This document shows positions 56,101 through 64,000 of a DNA stretch of 64,000 nt, piece by piece (within the stretch, counting starts at the first letter, position 1; each line of letters starts with the position of its first letter). Origin of the DNA: Podospora comata (lineage: Eukaryota > Ascomycota > Sordariomycetes > Sordariales > Podosporaceae); assembly GCA_017354895.1 (NCBI GenBank), contig CP071499.1, positions 434,001 to 498,000 on the forward strand. The letters are read 5' to 3'. The notes below the pieces were generated by a model, which saw nothing but the letters and a program-made list of their open reading frames with translations, was not told the DNA's origin and searched no databases. Position numbers and translations under genes: made by a program.

Positions 56101-57769
56101 CAACATGCCCAAACATACGCCGTACTCTTAAGACTGCGAACCATGCCCTTCTGCACATCTATCTGCAAGCAAGCAATCCAAGCAGATCGGAAGCCACTGC
56201 CGAATCTTGACAGGTCGATCCGACCCGACGGGAAGGCAGGTCAGCAGAAGAACCAGGCCCCACTGACATCAGAATCGTACGATTTTTCTCTTGGTCCCCT
56301 CTCCCACGAGGCCAACGGGGGGCTAGACCAGGCCAGGATCTGCCAGGCACAGCACCTTCAAAGACATGAAGCTCAGCCTTATTAAAGTCAACTGATGCTG
56401 TTGGTTTAAGGTGTAACATCGAGCTTCACCAAGTTTGCTGCAGCTACGTGGACAGAAGAAGGGGGTACATTTGTCTGTTCTCTTGACCACGCATCAATGC
56501 TTTCCCAAGTACCTAACTAATCCTTCCGTTTACCTTGACAAATCACAACAAACTTCAGCAAGATGAAACACCCTCTTTGACGCACGCACACACAGCTCTT
56601 GTAAACTCTGAGCCTGATATTTTGGCTCTATATATTCCAACTGGTCAAGATTATTTCCCAAGGTAGCTACCTACCTAGGCACGCGTCGTCGACAAAATAA
56701 CTGGTACTACAAGTAAGTAAGACGTAAGATAACCGTTGACTTCTACCTTTTAAACAGGGAATAGGCCTTTTGACTACTCCCTAAGGCCTATCGACTATCT
56801 CTTAAGACCTACTGGTCATTTCAAGGTCTAGTAGCCATATTTTAGGTATGGTTCAGAACTTTTGCAGTGTCGTCCACAGCATGCTAGGTACTACTTGCGC
56901 TTGCCCTTCAAACTATCACTCGTTGCCTCTGCTGTACCTTATGCATCAGTCCGTCTCCCGAAGACTTCTTGCCCTTGAAGTTTCCAGGAAAAATACTCCT
57001 CAAATGCCATGCATGTCCATACTCCTCAAGCACCATGTCTATACCCCTCAGTTACAGAAGAACAATCCAAACGCCATTCCCTCGCGCAGCACCCAAGTCA
57101 CACAAAATCCCCAACCCCGAATCACAACACCCACCCCATTCGTTACAGGCAATCATACCATCAAAGTCAAGAATCGTTACAAAACAAATGCAAAACTACA
57201 AAAATATCATCTCATAACCACAACCCACCACCATGCTCAAGCCCTCCAAGCTCAATCCTCATCTCTCATGTCATCACAAAGCAAAACAAAAAACACCGTC
57301 AATCGTAATGCAAACTGTAAAATGCACAAAAGAAAAAGAAAAAAAAATAGGTATCAAGTATTGAAAAAAAGTGTATATCAAAGCACCCAATTCATCCATC
57401 ATCACTCTCTCACACATCCACGCCCCGTCTTTCTTCTTCCGGTAGGTTAGCACCCTCCCCAATCTTCCCCCTCACCTCAGTCAGAAATATAAGGTAGAAG
57501 AAAATAAAGCCAGAGAGTTGCGATGTGTGAACCCCCCCCCCTTCAGCCCAATTTGCCCCCTCCTCCCCCCTCCCTTCCATTCCTTTCCGTTCCTGTTTGT
57601 GTAGTAAGGCGCCAAAGTCAAAATAAAGGTATCATCCATGCCTCCCAACCAACCCATTCAGCCAGCCAGCTATCACGCCGCCTCTCCGCTTCAACACAGT
57701 TGTAAATTATAGGCTCCTTAAACATGCTCCCTTCCATCATAGCTATCTTCTTTGCCTGATGGACCTGGC
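53188..57769. other. 4.6-kb gap between acc1 and nudE
   Basis: This should hold the acc1 promoter and leader (proximal part) and the 3' end of nudE (distal part). Plus-strand frames up to ~390 codons (53950-55113) are explained by the pyrimidine-rich plus strand, which depletes stop codons; they overlap other frames and have no known motif. A G/A-rich stretch spans about 53660-53830 and a C-rich stretch about 57530-57590. A decayed MITE lies at 56692-56873. No gene is supported. Confidence 0.45.
56692..56873. mobile_element. decayed relative of the 12992-13166 MITE
   Basis: The left end ACAAAATAACTGGTACTACA resembles the other copy's terminus, and the order of internal motifs is shared: AATAGGCCTT, CTCTTAA, then TTTCAAGGTCTAGTAGCC...TTTTAGGTATGGTTCA aligning with GTTCAAAGGCCTATTAAC...TTTTTAAGGTATAGTTCA of the 13-kb copy. 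The interior is a degenerate tandem array of a ~21-bp unit (TAAGGCCTATCGACTATCTCT and three relatives). The right terminus is poorly preserved (GCAGTGTCGTCC). Overall identity is perhaps two-thirds by eye, so this copy is old. It carries no coding capacity. Confidence 0.6.
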
Positions 57770-59685
57770 TTAGTAGGTTTCCCCCAAATCCTCCAACACC
57801 CTCCCCTGCATGCCTCCCGCTAGCAGACTTGCTACAGGCCCGGCAGCACTGGCACTACTAGTCCTCCGAAGCCCGATGCCTCCCGACCCTCCGCTCTGCC
57901 TCCTCGGTGCTGGAATCCCGCTTGGTCCCGGAATGGCACTGAACCCACCCTCGTCCATCCTGCTAAAGGTTCCCCGTCTGCTAGGCGTCCGGAACTCCCC
58001 AGTGTCTCCCTCATCCAGTTCCAGCGTGCTGTAACTAACGCTGTGACTTGGATTGTGACCATGATGCGACTCCCTCCCACTGTGCATGCCCAGACTACTC
58101 CTCGGCCTACCTAGTGGTGTTCTGGACCCCGTGAGACTGGCCCTGCTCATCGGCCTGGGAGGTGGCATGGCGGCGCTCGAGGTACCACCGCCGTGCGATT
58201 CCTGTCTGCTAACCGGCCGTGCGTAGCTCGAGACGCTAGCTCGACTGCTGGGCCGTGGGATATCGGATGCATCGGCTTGGTGGTTAGGGTTACGGTTGGG
58301 CAGCGGACCAAAGGACAATCGGGAGACGCCCGACGTGCTAAGTCGGGGGACGTGCTTATTCGCCGTTGAACTCGAAAGGCTGCTGCGGAAATTGGATGGC
58401 GTTGGTTTGTCGTCGCCGTTGCTGATCGTCGACGATGCTGTGGAACCAGCGTTACGCTTCCTACTGCGTACTGTGACCGAAGATGGTACCGTGGGAACGG
58501 TTCTTGGTGAGCCCCGTGGTGGGGTGCTGGCCGAACCTGCAGGGAGCTTGGACCGGGCAGACTGCACACGAGCTTCCAGACGCTGCATCTGTGCTGTGAG
58601 CGTCCGGATATGGGTGAGTGAATTGGAGGGCGGAATCTTATGCGCCCTCGTGCTTGGTGGTGGCTTGCTGGTAGTCGAGTTTCTCTGGGCAGGCGTGCGC
58701 AATGCGGCGGAAGCAGTCGCCACACGATTGCCCCGGGTTGAAGAGCTAGACGCACCGCCAACGGACCTTGGTTTAGATGCCATGCTGCTGTCGGCAGAAG
58801 GCAATCGGGATTTCCTTTGGGACGTAGGACCTTTTGTGACGCTGAGTCGTGACCGGGACAGTTGAGAGATCTCCGAGATGGAGGGTGATGGTGGGTCTTG
58901 GAGTTCGGACAAGGTGTCCGCGGTGGATAGCGACTTGGTGTCGGGTGGGGTGGTGATCATTGGTGAGCTTGCGGTCGAGTGAGGTGAGCTGCCAAATGGC
59001 GGGGAGCCGGGGAGCGAGAGGTCAGTGGAGAGTGTCGATAAATGGCGGGCATCCTGCTTCTTGATCTTGTGCTGCAAGATTTCGGCCTCGATCTTTAGAT
59101 CCGACAACTCCTCCCTCAACCGCTGAGTCTCTACCCGAAGCTGTTCCCTTTCCTGTTCCCCAATCTTGATCTCCTCCTCCAGCAAGACAGCCCGTTCGAT
59201 GGCGACATTGTACTTGGACTCGAGATCCTCCAGTGATGACGTGGTGTTGCGCGCCTGTCGCTCAAAGTCGTCATTTGCTACCTCGATGTCCCGTAGTCTG
59301 AGCTGCAAGGTCCGGTTTGTTTCGCGAAGGGTGGTGATCTCTTTCTCGAGAATGCTTTGCGCCGCATTTGCCTCGGATTTGGATTCCTTGTATTTTCGCT
59401 GGTAGGACATGTCAGCCAGACCGTCACTCAAGTGCGCTCATAAGGAGATATCAGTACCTTCCATTCTTCCACCTCATAGCTCAGGCTCTCGGCCTTTTTC
59501 TGCAGAGCCCTTTCCCGCTTGTCGGCAGCATCCAGGTCCTTTTCGAGCTCGGCTTCTAGCTCTTTGCTTGAGGCTTGGAATTCCGATAGTTCCTGCTCGA
59601 GCAGCTCGTATTGCGACTTGTACCACGCGAGCGCATCACGGGGGTTGGCCTCGGCGCTTGGAGGGGATGATGGTGGCTCCGACAT
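57770..59685 (-). CDS. nudE: NudE-family nuclear distribution protein
   Basis: Exons 59685-59458 and 59398-57770 join via a 59-nt phase-0 intron (GTACTG...CTGACATGTCCTACCAG) to 618 aa. Residues ~15-190 form a long parallel coiled coil ([43 protein letters not shown], then [20 protein letters not shown]), the Lis1-binding core of NudE/Ndel1. The rest is a long Ser/Pro/Arg-rich disordered tail with repeated SRxS motifs and basic patches, typical of filamentous-fungal NudE (nudE in Aspergillus, ro-11 in Neurospora). The protein links Lis1 (NudF) to dynein/dynactin at microtubule plus ends and is needed for nuclear migration and straight hyphal growth. The start [20 protein letters not shown] precedes the coiled coil directly. 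The intron sits at the junction between two heptads, which the join keeps in register. Confidence 0.9.
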
Positions 59686-61397
59686 TTTTTGTTGTAATTA
59701 TTTGTTGGTTGCTGTTTTTTCGTAATGTTTGCTATGCGATACTGCGAGATGTAGTGGCTGTGATGTGCAAAAGGGACGAATCTCGCATGTGGTGGTTGTG
59801 GAAATAAATTAACTCTAGGGAAAAGGCGGTCGGAAAGAACGTCGGACAGTTGGCAGCGAAAACAGAAACTGAAAGCAGATATGAAAGTCGTGGATCGTTA
59901 TCGTAAAATGCAGCGGGAAGGCTCGAGGCGTTATGCGAAAATGCGGCAGGTCATGGCCGACTGTGAGTTCCCGCGATGGGGGGGGTATTTTCCTGGTGTT
60001 GAGCGACGACGTCAACAACTGAGGTTGTAATCTGCGGGAGGTGGAGGCGGAGGAGGAGAAGGCGGTCGCGGGGGGATGAGTGACAGGCGAGAGACAGAAC
60101 GCAGAGAGAGAGAGAGAGCGAGAGGCAGCTTACCCGACGGTCGCGCGGGCGGGAAAAGGGCGTCTTGGACAGTCGGAAAGGGCGTCGAAGAGTCCGGCGG
60201 TGGACTTGATCGAGTGATCGCACTTCGCGACCTACTTACCTACCTGATTCCGTCGTAAGTCGTCTCGGTTGGCGATTGCGATGTCGTCGGTTGTCGAGTT
60301 GGCGGCGGGCGGGAGGAAGGTTGGATGCTTCCTCGTTCTCCCAGTCCTGGTCCCGGGGCTGGGTGTTTTCCTTGGCACCTGTGGGCTCTTCCTCTTCTCC
60401 TTCTGTTCTGCATGCGCTAATGGCACCATGGCAACCGTGCACCATTTGCTCCACCCAACCTGAGCTTCTTTAGAGTCAACAAACCCACTTTCAACCTCGT
60501 CAACATCAACAGAGCACTTTATGTACTTTGATGTCATGACGTTGGTCTTGCTGTTGGAGACATTTCTCTTTCATCTATACTACCTCTTGGACTCATCTTC
60601 TTCAAATTCTTTGTCTCTACCACACAATCTATCTCCCTCCCTATTCTTCTTCATCTATCCGCGTATCTTCTTCAACATGCTACCTACCTAGCTTCCCGTT
60701 GTTTTAGCATGACGAACCACATTCACTCCCACCCAACTAGATGTTCAACACAGCCAGTCAGCCAGACTTGTTGCTCACACTCACACTGCCGATTCTACCC
60801 CACCTCATGCCAACTGCCCGCCCCTGTTCTGCTTTAAATACACCCTGCCCTATGCTAAATGTGTCGCGCTGCTTGCTTGCTTGCGCCTGCTGCGCTGTCT
60901 TGCCTCTGACAGAGCGATCCTTTCTGCAGCCCCAGGATCGACCAACGCCGCGCGCCATCCATTGCATTTGAAACGGTTTGCGCATTTGCCAAATATCGCT
61001 TTTTGTGTGTCGCAGCAATGCCGCTGCCAGAAAGATGAGCGGGTGGTCTCCGGTCCCGCCCGCTTATGACTGGTCATCCGATCACGCATCCTTGGCGACT
61101 GCCAAGTGGCAGACACATGACGGTGTTCAGTCTTGGTTTTCTTTTATAGGAGGGTATCGCGGTTCCTGCATGTGCCTGTTTCTGCTGTGGCACCCCATCA
61201 CATGGTGGTGTTGTGTTCCTCTGAGTATGTGGAAAGGGTTAGGGTCGGCGCCTGTCATGCAATGGCCATTCCAAACACCACACTTGTGAGAACCACAGCA
61301 AGGTATTCATGACTTTGTTGTATTATCATTTCTAGGAGGTCTTCTCCGATGCCCGCCAACTCCATGCCTGCTGCTGCTCAACTAAGCCAGTCCCTCA
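59686..61397. other. intergenic region with (AG)n tract
   Basis: About 1.7 kb between nudE and the Nudix gene, both on the minus strand. It contains an (AG)8 tract at 60103-60118, CTAC-rich motifs near 60228-60245 and 60680-60692, and a minus-strand frame (60537-60232) without known content. It probably serves as the nudE leader and promoter. Confidence 0.45.
60103..60118. repeat. (AG)8 microsatellite
   Basis: Sixteen bases of alternating A and G in non-coding sequence upstream of nudE. Confidence 0.85.
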
Positions 61398-62045
61398 TTA
61401 AAGCCCATACTTTTGGGTCTTCATAAAATCCATGCCCGCCGCAAAATGAAACAACTTGGCCGCCACAATAAACCTCTCCCTCTTGCTATACTCCACCAGC
61501 TTCTCATATAGCTCTGCCAGCGGGACGACCACCCGCTCAATGTGCTCCCCATCCTCCAACCTCTGCTCCGGCAGCGAACCCGCCTCCAGCTCAGGCACCT
61601 CCACCTCTACCATAGCCATCTGCATATTCGCATTCGACAAGCCCGGATCAGCCGCCTGCACCGGGCTGACACTCAGCACCCTGCTCACTTCGTACCCCGT
61701 CTCCTCCTTGAACTCCCTCACTGCCGCCTCTTCGGCTGTCTCATCCTCGTCGATAAGACCGGCAGGCCACTCGACAGTGTAAGCGTCTAGTGGGGGGCGG
61801 TATTGGATCACTAGCAGTGTGGAGGGGGCCTTGTTGGGAGAAAGCAAGATGTTGCCAATCGCTACAGCGTCGACGCCTGTCTTGGCGGAGCGAGTCTTGC
61901 GGGAGGCGACCTCCCATGTGCGTGCTTTGCCTGTTTGGTCGGTGTACTCGATTTTTTGAAGAGTCACCCATCTGGCTTCCGAGGTGGGAAGTTCCGTGAC
62001 CGAGGTGATGGCTGGTTCTTGCTTCTTGTGGAGGGTTTGCGTCAT
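61398..62045 (-). CDS. ysa1: ADP-ribose pyrophosphatase, Nudix family (Ysa1 type)
   Basis: From ATG 62045 (MTQTLHKKQEPAIT) the product is 215 aa. The Nudix box reads GLIDEDETAEEAAVREFKEETGYE and fits Gx5Ex7REUxEExGU exactly; upstream blocks KTGVDAVAIGNILL and LLVIQYRPPLDAYTVEWPAG and the downstream AADPGLSNANMQMAMVEV are those of the Ysa1/NUDT5 subgroup that hydrolyses ADP-ribose and related nucleoside diphosphate sugars to AMP plus a sugar phosphate, limiting free ADP-ribose. The same frame continues upstream without a stop to ATGs at 62300 and 62321, adding ~85-92 residues that begin MQLWGIIPRRSASSALTR and contain a His-rich run; this could be a mitochondrial presequence. The internal start is preferred by family length, but both forms are possible. 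Confidence 0.9.
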   Translation of the reverse strand: MTQTLHKKQEPAITSVTELPTSEARWVTLQKIEYTDQTGKARTWEVASRKTRSAKTGVDAVAIGNILLSPNKAPSTLLVIQYRPPLDAYTVEWPAGLIDEDETAEEAAVREFKEETGYEVSRVLSVSPVQAADPGLSNANMQMAMVEVEVPELEAGSLPEQRLEDGEHIERVVVPLAELYEKLVEYSKRERFIVAAKLFHFAAGMDFMKTQKYGL

Positions 62046-62321
62046 TTTGGATTTGAGGATGTGAGGGAAGGAGTTGCGGCGGGGTTTGGCAGGGGCGGTC
62101 GTGGTAGAGTGATGGTGAAAAAGCAGGTGCAAATGCCGGTGGTGGTGGGTATGATGATGGTGAGGATCTGTGAAGGTGGTGGTGTGCTTGTTTGGGGTGA
62201 GGATGAGGTTGTTGGTGAGAGAGGGAATGAACAAGTCCATAAGACCGCGAGTCAAAGCGGAGCTGGCTGAGCGGCGAGGAATGATGCCCCACAACTGCAT
62301 GAGATGAAGAAAGGCAGTCAA

Positions 62322-62739
62322 ACGGAATACTTGGTAAATATGATGGATAATTGGAAGAAGTCTTTGACTTTGTTTCTGCTAATTTAACACTCTTTCTCAA
62401 GATTTTCAGATTTTGGGGGCTGAAACAGTTCAGGTTCAGTTGATGAGTTCAGATGACTTGGATGAGAGGTGGGTCAAGTTGCGTCACCATCTCAGCGCAA
62501 TTCAGGTACGGGTTAGGGTTTACAATGACGATGACAATGACAGCAATCGAGGAGGCATCATGCCAAATTATTGACAACGACAAAGAGCCTTGAGCTTTCT
62601 AGAGTATTTACAGCTCGATCAACTATGTACAGGAAAGAGCAAATTCACCACCGAAAGTCGAACAGCAGGGAGGACCGGAGCTTCCAGCATGGCCCCTGCC
62701 TCATTCCGTCTGCACCGTATCCCCTTTCACGGAAGGAGC
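62322..62739. other. short intergenic region
   Basis: About 420 bp between the longest possible start of the Nudix gene and the stop codon of the AA9 gene. Both genes are on the minus strand. No feature is seen. Confidence 0.5.
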
Positions 62740-63643
62740 TTAGAAGTAGCTCTGGTCAATGACGGCAGGTCCGGGGACCTTGTAGGTACCAAAGTCGCCC
62801 CAGATGTTGATGAGAATACCAGCTGTAACACAATTAATCATCAGCACGAATGAGGCGAGAAAACAGCGCAAGAGGAGAAGAGTTCACTCACGGTCAGAAG
62901 CGCTGTAAGCACCCGGAAGCCTAACACCAGCAGGAAGCTGACCGCTGCCGCTGTTGGCAACTCTAACCTGGTAGCAGCTCATGTAGAACTGCGCACCACC
63001 GCTCGAGCCGGCGGTATGAAGAGCGATGGCCTCCGCTCTGACGAGGTAGTCACCAGCGGGGATCTTGCTGGGGATCTTGAACGTCCGCTTGCCGCAGTTC
63101 TTGTTGAGGGTGTCGGTGCCCCAGGTCTTGCTGCCGGCGTCGTAGCCGAACTCGTCGACCTTGAACCACGAGGCAGAGGCGCCATCGGCCGTCTTGGCGT
63201 CGTTGACCTTGGCCATGTAGACGATGACGGGGCCGAAGTGGTTCCCGCCGATGGCCTCGTTGGCGCAGGAGCGGTCGTTGGGCTGGGCGTGCATCTCGAC
63301 GAAGAAGGAGTCACCCGCTGGATGGAAGTATCAGCATTCGGAACAGGAACACTAAGGTATGAGAGACATCAACGTACCGCTCACCTCGCAAAGGCCAGCA
63401 ACGCCGCGCGAACCACCCACATTGCAGGCAAGATCAGAACTGCCAACGCTGGTGACGGGAGAGTTGTTGGGCTAATATATGAAGTTAGTCACCGGGGCAC
63501 AGCTAGGGGGCTGGAAAAGCTCATACCGGCATGCGAGTGCATGATGTGCCGAAGTCGATCGATCCACTGCCAGCCTGTTGGAAGATGCTGTGGGCAGCAG
63601 CCAGGGGGGCAAGAACGCCAGCGGCAACAAAGACAGACTTCAT
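62740..63643 (-). CDS. AA9 lytic polysaccharide monooxygenase
   Basis: Exons 63643-63527, 63471-63378, 63317-62892 and 62822-62740 join through introns of 55, 60 and 69 nt to 239 aa. A signal peptide (MKSVFVAAGVLAPLAAA) ends exactly before HSIFQQ, so the mature N-terminus is the His that forms the copper histidine brace. Other hallmarks: HAQPNDRSC, GGNHFGPVIVYM (second brace His), PAGDYLVRAEAIALHTA and AQFYMSCYQV (axial Tyr), and the terminal PGILINIWG and YKVPGP. Cysteines fit the family disulfides. There is no carbohydrate-binding module or C-terminal extension; the catalytic domain is complete and of normal size. These secreted copper enzymes oxidatively cleave cellulose (or some hemicelluloses) using H2O2 or O2 and a reductant, indicating a plant-biomass lifestyle. 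Regioselectivity cannot be read from this inspection. Confidence 0.95.
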
Positions 63644-64000
63644 GTTGGTGGTTCCTCGGTTGAGATGTCTAGATGAGGGAGGCTGCTGAGTTACTCGTTC
63701 TCAACATCGCACAGAGACGACGATAGCAGCTTTTATATCCCTTTCGATTCCTCAACACCCATCCTCATCAGTCGGCCCTCCGCCAACCTCACCCACAATT
63801 TCACCGACTCGCATCCCCCTCGATATTAGATCTACCGCTCCAACGGGCCGCATATTCAACATCCAAGCCTCGCCCGTGCCCAACTTCCTCAATAGGAAGT
63901 CTACCAGAACTGTTGATCAACATCACCTATGCCAATCCAGCCATACCTCCCGCCCACATCATTCTCGGCACCAGCCGGCCAAACACTCCGCCAACAAGAA
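63644..64000. other. upstream region of the AA9 gene
   Basis: The AA9 promoter occupies this end of the window, with a TATA box about 90 bp upstream of the ATG. I see no other gene in the 357 bp available. Confidence 0.55.
63731..63737 (-). promoter_or_regulatory. TATA box of the AA9 gene
   Basis: TATAAAA on the minus strand, about 90 bp upstream of the start codon at 63643, typical of inducible fungal cellulase-type genes. Confidence 0.55.

Overview
The window is nuclear DNA of a filamentous ascomycete, most likely a sordariomycete and possibly one of the Sordariales. The evidence is spliced genes with short introns (about 50-115 nt; GTATGT/GTGAGT donors, CTAAC/CTGAC branch sites, CAG/TAG acceptors), C/G-rich third codon positions, an intron-containing tRNA-Lys, and genes typical of this group: a SCON-2-like sulfur controller, SET9, an AA9 lytic polysaccharide monooxygenase, a Zn2Cys6 regulator and NudE. 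Eighteen intact or probably intact protein genes, two broken host genes and one tRNA are supported. Gene density is low, and several gaps exceed 3 kb.

Layout. 0-8 kb: a spliced hypothetical gene, a Ulp1-like cysteine protease (-), a broken membrane-protein gene (+), a Zn2Cys6 transcription factor (-) and a DUF2306-type membrane protein (+). 8-16 kb: a long leader region, then the F-box/WD40 sulfur regulator (scon-2/Met30 type), a foldback MITE, and the mitochondrial succinate/fumarate carrier. 16-24.5 kb: a broken APH-like kinase gene, a small secreted protein, a 75-residue two-exon gene and a coiled-coil protein resembling augmin subunit 3. 28-39.4 kb: an LrgA-LrgB fusion membrane protein, Pin1/Ess1, a gene with the RPB9 N-terminal zinc ribbon and a foreign-looking C-terminal half, mitochondrial ribosomal protein uL14m, SET9 and a BTB protein. 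39.4-46 kb: a gene-poor stretch with an AT-rich relic, one hypothetical gene and tRNA-Lys(CTT). 46-53 kb: acetyl-CoA carboxylase. 53-64 kb: a 4.6-kb gap with a decayed second copy of the MITE, then NudE, an ADP-ribose pyrophosphatase (Nudix) and the AA9 enzyme.

The genes are ordinary eukaryotic singletons, not an operon or an obvious metabolic cluster. Housekeeping functions (transcription, mitoribosome, dynein transport, fatty-acid synthesis, sulfur control) are mixed with a few secreted or accessory genes. Exon joins were worked out by hand from splice signals and reading frame; where the family is well known, the joined protein was matched from memory to family motifs, not to a database search.

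The most notable observations are the RPB9-like gene lacking the expected second zinc ribbon, a two-copy foldback element family with an internal ~20-bp degenerate array, two broken host genes whose nonsense changes are all compatible with C-to-T mutation, tiny exons (9, 10 and 15 nt), and several introns that keep the reading frame open if retained.
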